Assembly (NCBI GenBank): GCA_947044365.1
Contig: OX345637.1
Coordinates: 5,380,501 to 5,444,500, forward strand
Source of the DNA: Petrosia ficiformis
Lineage: Eukaryota > Porifera > Demospongiae > Haplosclerida > Petrosiidae
DNA: 64,000 nt
Reading direction: 5' to 3'
The notes beneath the pieces are model-generated. The model was not told the DNA's origin. It did no database searches and saw only the letters and a program-made list of their open reading frames with translations. Position 1 is the stretch's first letter. Every line of letters starts with the position of its first letter. Made by a program: the position numbers and the translations under genes. Shown in pieces: positions 1 to 12,163 of this stretch.

Positions 1-1484
1 AATTGCCTTTATTTTTGTTTGTTTGTTGGTTTGTTTGTGCTATGCAAAGGGAAAATAACCACTTAATTATTTTGATATTCTATTTCCAAGGAAGCCAATA
101 TTTACATGTGTGCTAAAAGCTTGTGGTAAAGTGGTTTGTTTTGCCACAGCCTCTGGGGTGATTATACACCTTATGATTTTGCTATTGTGCTAAGTTTAGT
201 TCTAATTTCTAGCTGTAAACTACGAGTGCCCCACCTTGTAAGGATAGTCTTCACCTCTGGGTGTGTTATACAATATGTAATATACATGTAATTATTATGT
301 TATATAATATATCAGCTGGACTTTCTCATGTTTGATCTAGGATAGGTGATGATAATAAATATTGGCTGTTCATGGAGTAGTTAATTTTACACAGATATCA
401 TGTCATGCATATCAACAGTTGCACTTTCAAACACTCACCTTGCTGCTTTCCTCCAACTAACATTTTAATATCTATGACATTTTTAGAAGGTCCTCTGTCT
501 ACGTAAGTTAAAAGTCTGTGTTGTGTAAAATGTAGAAGTTACAAAAGAAAATGTTCGGATTGTGCATTCGTGAATTAATTGGTGATTTTTAATTTGATGG
601 TTTGAATCTAAAATCACCAAACCGTCAATTAAAAAACCGTGTCGATAATATTTTCATGTACATGTATATGGTACATGTATGTGTAGGTTTACAATTTCCT
701 TAGGTAAACCTTTACTCTAAATTTCACTTAACTTTGCACATGTATTCCATTTCATTCCAGTCTTTTAGGGTGGTAATTTTTGTCACTTTATTATTGGGGG
801 GGGGGGGGGGGGGGCACTCTGCATGTGAACAATAGAGTCAGACTCAGAGGCTACTACTTGAGTTGTCACTTCATATAAGGATAGTCCATAGAATACAATA
901 ATTTCGTGCTTGAGGGAGAACAAATACATAAGATGTTTACACATTGTTTTTAATTGAATTACTAAATACTAACTACATGTATAACTATATGTAAATCAAT
1001 CAGTATTACACCTAATCAACATTTAAGTTCTGAAAAAGAGCATCACTTAACAGTTAAACTTAGCGGTTTCATTAATTAGGAAAGTTAACGTATATCAAGG
1101 TTGTACTAGGGGGAGGGGTAGATGAAACTCCAATCAGTGTCTAGTCTTGCCAGCTTCTTGCTGCATACAATCTGGTTCAATTCTGTATCTTTTGGAAGCC
1201 ACACCCACCCGGGGGTATAATTATTGGGCCTAAATGTTTTCACTGATAGTTTATTTTCAGAAACAAACCTAAACACGCCCCACGGGTGGTGGAGGGGGCG
1301 GTGGGTGGGAAACAATGGCGGGGAAACTGTAGTTGCTCTCTGAGAAAGATCGGAGTTTGATAGTGTCTAGAAAGGTAAATTTTATGGTTTCAGTGAAAAG
1401 CTACAGAATTTTTATTATTCTTGTATATATATTATATATTATAATGAAAAGAACTGTCACATGTATAATTATGTATGTATATAC
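1..1484. other. Non-coding start of unit with a GC-rich, promoter-like patch
   Basis: I see no convincing gene here. There is a poly(G) run at about 797-814, whose length differs in each copy, and a small hairpin at about 590-640. At 1195-1330 an unusually GC-rich patch contains a GGGGGCGG Sp1-like box and an AACAATGGCG start-like context, but that frame stops after five codons. A possible donor (AAAG/GTAAAT) lies at about 1375. The patch could be a promoter or 5' exon of an untraced transcript. The same content recurs at 17214-18690 and 34855-36330. Confidence 0.35.
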
Positions 1485-1862
1485 ATGTGTTGTATGTATG
1501 TTGTCTACCTGCATTTACTATAGCACATTCTACTTAAAATCTAGAGGTGCTGACTGTACTAGAAATGGTAAAGTTATATCTCTTCTGACTCATCTGAAAC
1601 ATAGAGTAAGTATTTCAGTTTTTCAGTCCAATTCTGAAAGCTCTAGTAGTATCTATTACCAGTACCTCTGGATGTACTAGACATGGTACTACATAGAAAC
1701 TTTTCATAATAATTATTATAATTATAACATACATTTTGCATCATTCTGCACAATGTATTGTGAATTTGGGATACACTGTGCTGATGAGACCCAATAGGTC
1801 GAAACAATCTGATCAGTGTACATATAATTCAGATTGTCCACAGTTGCCCTTACAAAGTTATA
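1485..1862 (+). repeat. Left inverted repeat flanking CR gene, copy 1
   Basis: About 370 bp that matches the reverse complement of roughly 6700-7027, with mismatches and small gaps. The best block contains GATGAGACCCAATAGGTC and TTGGGATACACTGTGC, which recur inverted near 6750. Similarity runs outward through a GTTGTCTACC block to a TGTA microsatellite. Together with its partner it brackets about 5.5 kb containing the CR gene. Confidence 0.7.
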
Positions 1863-2618
1863 ACACACCTGATTGCATGAAATTTGATGGATACTGTGTG
1901 AATATCATTAGTATCATTTCAATACTAATTTAAACCCTCACACCTAGCAACTCCTACTAGCCATTTAAAAATTCAGGCCAGCTGCAATTTTATGTCAATG
2001 TGGTGTGCCTGATAGGACATTCTTTGACCAAATTATCAATATAAAAATTGCGAATTGTGTGCAATTATAAAGATTCAATGTAGTGATCTACTTGGCCATG
2101 TATGGGTATAAGATATAATATATAAGGCTGTAGCATTGTCTATAATTAATTTTATTAATTAAATCCAAAAAATAAATAATAATAATAAATATTAATTAAT
2201 TAAATAAGGTGTGATAGAGCTGTGTACATATATCTCATTGGTCAATTACTCACATGATGATACTTCCGTTGCACGTTGACATATAAAGAGGTGTACGTCG
2301 TAATAACCATGCGTTGTTATTGAAAAGGTTATTATTACTCGTCTCTTTCTGAATCTGTCAAGCACTACCAGTCTGAGCAGTCTCTCTTGAAGACTTTGGT
2401 TAGTTCCTTGTGTGTTATAGTTACTGTATAGAATCCTCAGTTTTCCAATTGTCTTATGCATGCGTATCATAATCACTCTCTCTCTCTCTATCGTTAGTGG
2501 GTATCTCTACAACAGTATATATATCCTCTCATAGTTACTTTATAGCTATTTTTTGGTTTCTAATTTGTTTTCTAATTTTCTTGTATATGCATATCATAGT
2601 CTGTTTTACTATCTCTCT

Positions 2619-3014
<396 letters not shown>

Positions 3015-3021
3015 ATTCTAG

Positions 3022-3103
3022 TGGTATTGTGAATGTTAAAGTTATAAAACTGACTGAAATCAAAATATTTGTACCTTCAACAAAATTAATAGCTGGAGAA
3101 GAG
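3022..3103 (+). other. Candidate exon, second of a duplicated pair
   Basis: This is the second 82-bp exon-like segment with the same splice context and frame as 2729-2810. Since the CT tract, acceptor, exon and donor are all repeated, the duplication copied a whole splicing cassette. Whether it is transcribed is unknown. Confidence 0.3.
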
Positions 3104-3189
3104 GTAAATTTGTGAAAGTGTCTCATAATACCTACTGTCTCACAATACCTACACGTACTCTAATTCCCTTGAAAATCATGTGCTTTTAC

Positions 3190-3495
3190 TAGGGCTGGGA
3201 TGATTAATCGATTAATCGATTAATCAATCGATATTGAAAATTCTGTTGATTATCGATTATAAGTCTGTGATATCGATTATGCTAATTATTCCAGAAGACA
3301 TACTTTTCAAGTATGTGATGGCAAATAATGTACAATATGGAAGTGATAGGAAGCCTTTTTGATCATCAAATGGGAGGAGTTTCCTGTATTAATTGCCTTA
3401 ATTGGCCTAATTACTTCCGCTGATTTTATTCGATTATCAATCGATTTGAAGTTAGTGATAATCGATTCCAGAATCTCAGGCGATTCCCAGCCCTA
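3190..3495. mobile_element. Non-autonomous hAT-type MITE, copy 1
   Basis: A 306-bp element with terminal inverted repeats TAGGGCTGGG / CCCAGCCCTA and a perfect 8-bp target-site duplication GCTTTTAC (3182-3189 and 3496-3503). An 8-bp duplication with these ends is typical of hAT transposons. The interior is rich in ATCGATTA and has no transposase frame. The same insertion with the same duplication is in units 2 and 3, so it predates the array. Confidence 0.88.
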
Positions 3496-4367
3496 GCTTT
3501 TACACATGTGGTCTAGTAATTAACCTTAGGTGGGCGTTAGGTAATTAATAATTAAAATTATTGCAAGACCACTATATATATACAGATGCTGTGTGGCTGT
3601 GTGTGTGTGATTGAAGCTAGCTGAATCACATGATCAGTTAAATGTATTTACCATATAGTAATTAGTCTTGTTAAGGTGATTTCTTGTTAGTGCTGTCTTG
3701 GATTTACGCCATTTATGTTACTGCTAATGGCAAATATCAGAGATATATGCAGGGATTTCCTATAGCCACTGGTATTAATCCGAAAAAACCAACAAAATTT
3801 ATTATGACATTGTCTTCTTCACAAGTTCTTCAAAGGTTTATTAGGAAAACCAGGATAGACAAAATTGTAATACAAACTTAGTTGTTGATATACTTGTGCA
3901 TCAACATGTCAAAGGAACAAATCAAACAAAAATATGTATAAACGTCTTGTCTATTGTCCCATAATCTTGTTGCGGTCTATCCTGAAAAGGTCCTGACAAC
4001 ACTAGAGTCTTTGCCTTTTCATGTAGTCTGTATACTGGGTTCTGTAAAAGCAATGTGACACCAGTCTTTGTGCACACATTCTTTAGTGAAACTGAAATGT
4101 TCCTTCAAGTCCCATCATTATTATTATTATTATTGTTGTTGTGGTATAATAATAACAATAATAAAATTATTATTAATGAGATGCTGAGCCACACTTTGCA
4201 ATCAGTGTAATTGTAATACATCCATGGTAGGTGTGGTTGGAATTATTATTAAAATTAGTTCATTACTTTTTCAAAAGCCCCCGGTTAATAAACTGTAAGT
4301 GGTATATAGGCCCTAGGCAAAGTGAGAGGATACCGTATACGCGTAACAGCAACCTAATTGTTGCTGT

Positions 4368-4413
4368 CACGTGTGGTGACATCATCATTGGCATTGCCCC
4401 TTCTTGTATATAA
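4368..4413 (+). promoter_or_regulatory. CR gene copy 1 promoter: E-box, ATF-like site, TATA box
   Basis: CACGTG at 4368-4373, TGACATCA at 4377-4384 and TATATAA at 4407-4413 lie 120-165 bp before the start codon. This predicts transcription from about 4437 and a 5' UTR of about 95 nt. Copy 2 has CACGTG at 21895-21900 and TATATAA at 21936-21942. Copy 3 has CACGTG at 39518-39523 and TATATAA at 39552-39558, but a small deletion removes bases between the ATF-like site and the TATA box. Confidence 0.55.
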
Positions 4414-4531
4414 CAGTATAAGGCTGTCGGCTGCTGTTCATAGTGTTCAAGAACTGCTACACATTTTTACTTGTTAATTTTGATTTACTCTGGCCCAGTT
4501 GTTAAGTTTTGATTTTGAATTGTTATAGTTC

Positions 4532-5935
4532 ATGAAAAGGTCAAGTTCCTTAGAGCAAAGTCCGTTAAAGAAACCCAATATGGCAGAACCACAAGGTAAG
4601 TACAGTACCTCAATGAGTATACAATACTAATTGTCCTTTAATTTTCTAGTGTTCACCAGTCCTTTGTCTAAAAGAAAGTATTATATACGACCTGACTATG
4701 TAAAGCTTAAAGATATAATTTTGAGGACTCGTGAACAAGCACTTGATGTGACAGATCATTATGGGCTCGGTGTTCGAATAACAGGGACACCCAGGATTGG
4801 GAAGTCGGTTTTTTTGCACTATGTGGCAAAAATATTGAAGGAAAACAACATTCGTTTTGTAATCACTCTGGCTAAGTTATCATATGATGACAATTTCATT
4901 GAGCGAGATTTCAATAGTTTACGTAAAACGCTGCTTACTAATTTTAGAGTTGTACATTTAATTGACCCTTCAAAAGATCCATTCTATCTTTGTGAACACA
5001 ATGCATTTGCTGTTTTTTTTACCTCACCAACGATTAATAATATTGAACCATACCATTTGAAGAATCTGCTGACACTGTATATGCCTCTATGGTCTGAAGA
5101 AGAGATGACCGAATGTTACCAAGTTCTGGAACAACATTTTGACCGAATGCTTTACGAAAAGTGGGGCGGAGTTATATTGGATTCTGTCAGAGACTCATTA
5201 ATGGAAAAATCGCTTCGTGAAGTTTTGAAACATAAGGAATTGTTAGCCTTACTGTCGGCGAAAGAAAAATCTACTTTATCTGAGAATATAATACACAATC
5301 AGTGGCTGTTGCATAGATATCCAACATCCGATTACACAGACCAAACAATTCACCTCCCAACAGATTACGTACGAAATGCCATATTAGAAAAACTAAAGTC
5401 TGGGGTGACTTTTAATTTGAGTTTAGCTGAAGGAAATTCTCTAGTAGCGGGTGAATTGTATGAAAGTGCGGTGTTCACACACGTAACACAACAAAAATGT
5501 TTTGAAGTGTTTCGTTCTGATGGGAGAACTCACCAAGAGAACCGCAAGATTACTTTCAATAATGTTCGTGTGTACACTAACAGAGATATCTTTTGTTTCT
5601 GTAATGTACCTGACCACCAATCCCAGCACCAGGAACAAACAGTCGGCACCTATTACAAACCTAAAGAAAAGAACAAGCAAGGTGTAGATGCTGTTTTGAT
5701 CACATCATCCAAGGAAGGCTGGATAATTCAAATAACAATAAATTCAAGGCACAATTCTCTAGATTTATCAAATGTTCCAAAACAATTTGAAAATATACAG
5801 AAGTGGAACGTCTGCTGCTTTATTCCAACTGAAATTAAAGATTTCAGATTTCCCAGTATCACAGGCTTGGATATTAATCTTCGATCCAGGTACATTTCTA
5901 ACTTCTCTTTAATTGTAAACACTGTCATGAATTGA
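4532..5935 (+). CDS. CR (Crinkler-RHS-type) NTPase-nuclease protein, copy 1
   Basis: Two exons (4532-4595 and 4650-5935) around a 54-bp GT-AG intron give 449 residues. The ATG at 4532 is chosen because exon 1 splices in frame (G/TG makes Val22); the longest single-exon frame reads back only into the intron. Residues 1-21 are Ser-rich and basic, possibly a nuclear signal. Walker A GTPRIGKS is at 67-74 and a Walker B-like VVHLIDP at 122-128. FFTSP (144-148), YMPLWSEEEM (165-174) and KWGG (192-195) match conserved spots of CR NTPase domains. The C-terminal part has Glu293 in LYESAVF, Asp368 in GVDAVLI, and QIT plus His (382-389), the PD-(D/E)XK-like nuclease pattern. Family members are effectors, intracellular conflict proteins or transposon-linked proteins. 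No signal peptide is seen. Function in this host is unknown. ATTAAA at 6005 is a likely poly(A) signal. Confidence 0.85.
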
Positions 5936-6400
5936 ACAAAACTGTGTTTACGATAATTCTCTTTTGTACAATCTTTTAAAATTCCTTCATGAAACCATCC
6001 CTGCATTAAAGACAATATCAGTCACAACAGAAATCTACATATAGGAGTTGTTTTTTTTTTGTACATTCTTTATACCAATTTTTAATTTTTAATAATAGAA
6101 TGTGCAGTAGTGCAATTCTGGGATATGGCGGCTAATTACAGTGCTTTTATAGGAGCTCATTTGTGTGGTCCTGGTTGTGGTAGTTTTGGCTTTCATGAAT
6201 TATTAGAGACAGAGACCTTTTAGCTCAGGCACAACAGTGTCTAGCTGAAAGGACTTCAGAATGTACTTGCTTAGTAACAGCTTCATTACAAGCATTATTT
6301 GCTCATGGGATTCTTTTGTAATGTTATATAAGCAGATGTTGCTAACAGGTTACAAATAATTAGTATTTGTTAGCATGATTACATGGTATTTTAAGTTACC
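5936..6400. other. 3' flank of CR gene copy 1
   Basis: No second gene is visible. The segment holds the ATTAAA signal (6005-6010), a T-rich stretch and unremarkable AT-rich sequence. It matches copy 2 with almost no differences, in clear contrast with the neighbouring coding sequence. Confidence 0.6.
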
Positions 6401-6600
6401 ATCATAATCTTGTAAATTTGATTACATAATCATTTTGTATTCATACTCATAATCACATGTTATTATATATAATTCCAGCATGTGATTGTGACTTTTTGTA
6501 TTCATACTCATAATCACATACTGGAATTATATATAATTCGTGTGTGATTATGAGTATGATTACAAAAAGATTATGTAATCAAATTACAAGATATTATGAT
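6401..6600. repeat. 200-bp palindromic (fold-back) element, copies 1-3
   Basis: The left arm begins ATCATAATCTTGTAA and the right arm ends TTACAAGATATTATGAT. Inner arms contain TCATACTCATAATCACAT and its complement, and one inner block is also duplicated in direct orientation. It lies between the CR gene and the right inverted repeat. Copies are at 23930-24129 and 41534-41733. Confidence 0.85.
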
Positions 6601-6699
6601 TATAATTGCTTTGCATTAATATAAACAATACAAAACAGGAAACTGACTCCTACAGCCCTCATTGGTTGTGAAGTGACTGTTGTCATTCAAGGGTGATTT

Positions 6700-6999
6700 A
6701 TAAGGGCAACTGTGGACAATCTGAATACATGTATACAGACTGTTTCGACCTATTGGGTCTCATCAGCACAGTGTATCCCAAGTTCACAATATATCTGATA
6801 TGTTTTGTAATAATTACTATGAAAATATAGTACCTCAAGAGGTACTACTAATTAATACTACGGAATTGGACTTCTGTCACAAGCAGCTTTAATGCAAAAC
6901 TCAAATACTGGTTCTGATGATTTGAAGATATAACTATCTTCATCATTTCTGTAGTGTCACCACTTCCAGAATCAAAGTAGAAAATGAAGGTAGACAACG

Positions 7000-7027
<28 letters not shown>
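6700..7027 (-). repeat. Right inverted repeat flanking CR gene, copy 1
   Basis: Partner of 1485-1862 in opposite orientation, ending in an (ACAT)n run that mirrors the TGTA run on the left. The arms are diverged, so the structure is old or has decayed. The equivalent pairs are at about 18690-19065 with 24228-24556, and 36330-36708 with 41830-42177. Confidence 0.7.
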
Positions 7028-7030
<3 letters not shown>

Positions 7031-7099
7031 TTTACAATAAATTGGCTGTGGAAAAGGTTTTTGCTATGTAATGTGTAGGCAATTAGAACTCAGAATGGA

Positions 7100-8797
7100 G
7101 TGACCACCATGCTTACACACATAAAACACGACCATCTACATAAAAACTCACACAATCTATTAGGCTTCTTGGATTGTGGGATTGACTCAGTTTCATCTTC
7201 TACATTTCTGGAGTTAGAACTTGAGCCAGAAGGAAGAAAGTATGATCGTAACTCGGATCGTATAAGTCAGCCATTCCTAAATGCGTGTGCACACCCACTT
7301 ATTTATTATTCATTATTAATTACAAAATGGAGGATAGAAGAAACGCGGTCGTCGTTTGACGGAGAGACGACCACTGGCTTAGAAAATAAACAGCTATTGA
7401 AAGGGGTTTAGCTAAATCAATACTAGTACTTATATGTAATTATGTTTGTGTGTCTGTGTCTGTGTGTTGTGTTTGTATTTGTGTGTTTGTGTTTGTGTGT
7501 CTGTGTCTATGTGTATGTGTTTGTGTCTGTGTGTGCCGAGCAAAATCCAAGTCATACCTCCTCGCGGTGCTCAGTGGGAACAGCAGATTTATCTGCTGGC
7601 TAACATGACTGGTAATGATAGCAGTAGTAATTTTTCTCTCTCTAAAGCAACACTAACATGTATGTCCTGAATACTGAAGTGAGTATGCAGCACTATATGT
7701 ACATGTATATTCATAATTACATACACATGTACTGTACATATAGGTAGATACTGAATGGACAAAATGACATCTTTTCTTTTCTTAGATGATATTTCAGAGT
7801 TGGAGACCTCCAAACAGAAAGTCACTACCCCTTATCCTACTAAACAACTCAAAATATGGTTATATAGAGTTAGCAACTTAGCATTGTGCAACTTACAAAG
7901 GCATCTACTAGCAGGAAAATATGAGATACACATCTGATGAATACAAGGTACATGTAAATACAATGTAAAAGACCACACCCCTAATTAAAATTTGTTATTT
8001 TATATGTACATGTACATTTATGTTGACTGGATGTATGATAATTGATTTCATTATCCTAATCTAGTTAAATAATCGTAATTAACGTAGTGTATAACAATAG
8101 ATGTTTGGTTTTATTAGTTTTGGTTGTTTTAGTTGACCATAACTATATCTAAAACCCCTTTTGTTAGTATGGTGCTATGACTTTTAGTTAACTCAACTAT
8201 AACTAAATTACAAGTATATATTGTAAAAATGTTACTGTAATTAACTCAACTGAAACAAGATATGTAGAGAAAAAAGCATCCCTATGACTGCTTTGTGATG
8301 TCCAGCATTCAGTAATCATGGCTAACTTTATCATGCCCAAAACACATCAGCCTATTATAGTTGATTATATACTCTGTTTACCTTTTAAAGGACCTTATAG
8401 AACTTTAGGAATATATTGAATAGTTAGCTATTAGTTCCAGTTTCTACGTAAGCTACACAGCTTTCTTTCTGCTAGTCTGTAGAGCTTGAGTGCATGTTCT
8501 TTTACACGCCACGCCCATTAATTGACCGAGCCCTGGGAATGACGTAACTTCCTTAACTACATATACAATGCATAATCACATATGTGGCCACAAACCTATA
8601 CATGTACATGTATATATATATAGATATATCTAGACGAGTGTGACAAAGTGACATCTTTTCTTTTCTTGATGATATTTCAGAGTTGGGGACCTCCTAAACC
8701 AATAGACAGAAAGTCACTACCCTATATCCTAGTAAAGATCGTTTACAGATATAATGGTCAAAATATGGAAACTACTTATATATTTAGACAGGTGTGT

Positions 8798-8829
<32 letters not shown>

Positions 8830-9000
8830 TTTTGTGTATGTGTATATATGCAGGTACATGTATTTATGTACATGTACATGTATCACAGTTTTTTATATAT
8901 GTTTTAAAGCATGGGTCAGATTGGCTCAATAACGGTTAGTGGGTCAACCATTGGGAATACATCTTGAGCCAATTAACAACAAGTTAATGCTGTTACTGAC
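7100..9000. other. Unit interior: GT-rich repeats and a duplicated exon-like segment
   Basis: This holds a TGTGTTTGTGTC-type microsatellite (7443-7537), a following block with CCGAGCA...TGCTCGG able to form a hairpin, and two related exon-like segments near 7788 and 8681. A GTTATAGTTAACT-type dispersed repeat lies at about 8105-8250 and a (GT)n run at about 8793-8830. A 103-codon open frame at 7100-7411 has no family features and is probably chance. Unit 2 carries the same at 24628-26530. Confidence 0.5.
8681..8791 (+). other. Candidate exon (37 codons)
   Basis: An open segment in phase 0 between an ATTTCAG acceptor and a CAG/GTGTGT donor. It encodes a hydrophilic-hydrophobic mix starting SWGPPKPIDRKSLPYILVK. 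A decayed relative begins at about 7794 after the same TGATGATATTTCAG. I do not recognise the family. The identical segment is at about 26209-26319 in unit 2. It could be an exon of a degenerated gene. Confidence 0.3.
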
Positions 9001-9008
9001 AATTAGTG

Positions 9009-9085
9009 ATGCACCGATAATCAGATCGGTAATCGGTATCGGTCATTATCGGCCATTATTTTTAGTATCGGTATCGGTTATTTAT
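9009..9085. mobile_element. hAT-like end fragment
   Basis: TAGTGATGCACCGATAATC followed by repeated ATCGGTATCGG resembles the terminal region of hAT elements seen in many animals. No matching far end or target duplication was found, so it is a fragment. Its twin in unit 2 is near 26537. Confidence 0.4.
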
Positions 9086-10760
9086 GAAAAATGTAACCAA
9101 TATTGTAAAAAGTGTACCAATAATGTCATTTCAGGTGATTAAGGCACCATTAATTGCTTTTAGAATGCTCATTTTCATTGAAAAAATCAGAATCCAGAAG
9201 GTAGATTTAATATATATGCTAAATAAGAAGCTCTTTGGGCTAAATAAGAAGCTCTTTGGGCCAATGGTGCACCGTATGAGCATATCATAAATACTGATGT
9301 ATATACATGTACATGTACATGTACATTTATATATACATGTACATGTACGTGCAGGGTTTCTTTTAGAGGGGGGGGGGTGGACAAAAGCTTTACTCAAGAC
9401 AGAGAAGGACAAGGACAAAATTACGTATTTAAATTTTAGTCACTAAATGTAACATTTTTATCATTCTTAATCAAATATAATTTCAGAAGTATAATTGTTA
9501 TTTAATAAAACTTTACTGGAATAAAATTAGATTGATTAACACAATGTGTAATTCATACTTAACACTTCAATTCAAATGTGTACAAATTTACACCTAAACT
9601 CTTCCCATGAAGTTATAGGATGGATTTGTATTTTTCAAATTCTGGACAGTTAGGAAATCATTAAAAGAAGCTGTTGGCAAATATCAATTTATGCAACCAA
9701 GTAACAATATGTTACATTATGTAATTCAGTTCACATAAATAAGTATTTTTAAATTGTTTCACGCATGTGCAATTCAACTTTGCCACGTAGGCGAGGGTCC
9801 CGTCCCGACGGTGCTCATTGAGTTTGTATTAACTATTAATTACCCTTATGATATTAAACTATACACTACAGGTATACATTATTGAGTTACAGTCATGTAT
9901 TAACCTTGTAACATTAAGCTATGCACTATAGTACATATAAAGTTGTCACATTTTAATTCTGAATGTGAACAAGACAAAAACACACACATTTCCCTTCCTA
10001 CAGAGTGAAGTACGTCCTCATCTTCAAAATGATCCTGATAGTCCTATGTTGTTGAGGATCCAATAGCTGGTATTCAATACAACCTGGCCAAGAAGATGTC
10101 TGTAAGTTTATGTAATTACGAAATATAATAGCTGAGATGTCCCCAGAAAATTATGGGCACATCTAAGCACATATAATACTCATACAAATAGCATGTCATG
10201 GCATGAGAAAGTCAGATTATATAAATGATGACACCACAAAGGTTCTCCACCTGCTATGTGGCTACATTCTTACATAATTCATGAGGTTGCCCACAATCAC
10301 AGCCTCTGGGTGTGTTATACATGTCTATCTGATCAATTCTCTCATACATGTGTATGTATGTAAGTATGTACATGTATGTATGTATGTATTTTTGTATGTA
10401 GTATGTATGTACATGTATTTTAAAGCACTAAGGTATTTGGATTGAAATATTGGTTTCCTTAGCCAGTGAATATTTGTAAACCAAGCCATTTTACTATTAG
10501 TCACATATTTATTAATGTAGCCTTAGTGTTTTTATTATCCATTCTGTGTTCTAAAAGTCTGGACATCCTGTTACCATTTCTGTCACCAATTTATTGTAAT
10601 ATGGAATTTGTAACTTGCTAATGTACAGTTTATTCAACTTTGATTTTGTAAATTATTATAAATTATGTCCTCAGCTCACTTTAAATACATGACCCGTGCT
10701 CTTTTAAGGAATGATGAATATATAGTGAATGCACAGCACAAAGTTATGTAATATATAACA
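9086..10760. other. Unit interior, mostly non-coding
   Basis: A tandem pair of 22-bp repeats with GCTAAATAAGAAGCTCTTTG (9228-9272), TACATG-rich runs and a poly(G) run near 9370 are visible. A possible exon lies at 10004-10101, after TTCCTACAG and before GTAAGT, but its best frame is interrupted by a stop. I see no gene I can name. Unit 2 repeats this at 26614-28288. Confidence 0.45.
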
Positions 10761-10880
10761 TGGCTTCAAGGTGTGTATCAGCAATATCAGATCTGAACCC
10801 CGAGATAGCAGCCCGAGGCGAAGCCGAGGGCTGCTATCTCGGGGTGAAGGGCTGATATTGCTGATACACACTGGGAAGCC
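10760..10880. repeat. GC-rich near-perfect palindrome
   Basis: Arms run from TGGCTTCAAGGTGTGTATCA to GATACACACTGGGAAGCCA with a core of CCCCGAGATAGCAGCCC and its complement. The GC-rich core is unusual in this AT-rich DNA. It could be a fold-back element. The copy in unit 2 is at 28289-28409. Confidence 0.9.
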
Positions 10881-11215
10881 ATTCTATATATAATATATTC
10901 TTTACTTAACATGTACATCAATGTTACCTAACATCTACTGCTCTACACCTCTCAATTTACAACTTGACTGAGCATGCTCAGACTGATGCAATCTATTATG
11001 AATATCATTATAGGTCTTATATCAGCCCTGTGGTTTCATATCCACCTGTGGTTGGGTGTATATCCTGTATATAACACCTGTCTGTAAATTTGATGTGGGT
11101 GTTATCTATGGATGATATAAGCAGGTAACAATTTTGAAGGTCTTGTATCCAATGGTTTTCCTGTCTTTTGCATAGTAGTGGGTCATTTGTTCACCACTTC
11201 CATGTCATGTATAGA

Positions 11216-11287
11216 ACGGTTTGGCAAATTAAAATACACATGTATGTAGATAGATACTATCTACAAATATGCCAAACCACTCTATCA
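11216..11287. repeat. Small nested hairpin
   Basis: Outer arms AACGGTTTGGCA / TGCCAAACCACT enclose inner arms TGTAGATAG / CTATCTACA. It lies about 30 bp upstream of the candidate small gene at 11317. Confidence 0.6.
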
Positions 11288-11316
11288 GAGTGTACGGTAG
11301 TACTCTCTATGTAGGG

Positions 11317-11736
11317 ATGGCACAGAAAAAAAATGGCCGCCCATACATTTTAATTGCAAGTGATGAGCTGAAATCTCTGGTAATATATACACATAAGTTT
11401 CTATACACACATGCCTGTTCATATCTAGTGTTTTTATGACTACCAATACCTTCTAGATGGCCGAAGATTATCGTTAAGGTAGAGAACCGGCGAGTGGCAA
11501 AACTGGCAAAATCTTCATCATAATAATTATTATTATTAATATTATTATTTTCCAGACAAATCATTTTTTTGTTTGTTGAACTATCACGATGATTCTAGCA
11601 CCATTCCTGTCGCATTTATAGTAAAATTCTGGTCGTAAAGTATCGAGACGATATCTTCAGATACTATGAAAGAAGAGTTCAAGACAGTCTCAACGACTAC
11701 AAAGATTTGATCTGGAATTGGACGCCATTTTCCTAA
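11317..11736 (+). CDS. Possible small two-exon gene of unknown function, unit 1
   Basis: Exon 1 (11317-11379) starts at an ATG in a favourable GGGATGG context and encodes MAQKKNGRPY and 11 more residues to a CTG/GTAATA donor in phase 0. A phase-compatible exon 2 (11599-11736) after TTCTAG encodes 45 residues and a stop, including KYRDDIFRYYERR and LIWNWTPFS. The model gives 66 residues. Both exons are intact in unit 2. I recognise no family. The acceptor choice is uncertain and the model may be accidental. Confidence 0.27.
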
Positions 11737-12163
11737 GTGGAATTTAATTACGCATGCGCATTTGTATACTCTTAACATGGAAGCTGAAAAGGTGGAAGTG
11801 TTTGGCATTGTAATAACATTTGTGAGTTTGTGAGCAAATACTAATAATGAATATAATAATTATTAATATTAAAGCAATTGTATAATAATATTGTATACTA
11901 TGATAAGCATTGGAATACTGAATGGTTGACACAGTGACTGACACTACTTCTTGTAGGACTGCAGACAGTGATGTAAGTGAATAGAGAATATACATCATCT
12001 GTAAGTGAAAGAGAATGATAATCAATACATAAATACAAAAGACTGACCTTCATTGATGATCAAATTTTAATGCATTTTTGATTGCATGATTTCATAATGA
12101 TATATAGTATTTCTGCAATCTACAAAAAAATATTCACATCGTTTAGAAAAAAAAACAATGAAA
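11737..12163. other. Unit interior with an NRF1-like palindrome
   Basis: GCATGCGC at about 11752-11759 resembles a nuclear respiratory factor 1 site. It is followed at 11777 by an ATG that opens 16 codons up to a GTGAGT-type donor (MEAEKVEVFG...). No second exon could be matched. The rest is AT-rich. Confidence 0.3.

Noticed and set aside
1736..1933. 65-codon frame starting MHHSAQCIVNLGYTV
   Set aside because: It lies in the left inverted repeat, and part of it is recovered from the right inverted repeat in the opposite orientation, so it is repeat sequence.
4631..4649. Start of the CR protein at a TTG at 4631
   Set aside because: This stretch is the end of the 54-bp intron. An upstream ATG exon at 4532-4595 with a GTAAGT donor joins in frame.
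5441..5680. Minus-strand frame opposite the CR gene
   Set aside because: It is a shadow of the coding strand, with no features of its own. The same applies to its counterparts in copies 2 and 3.
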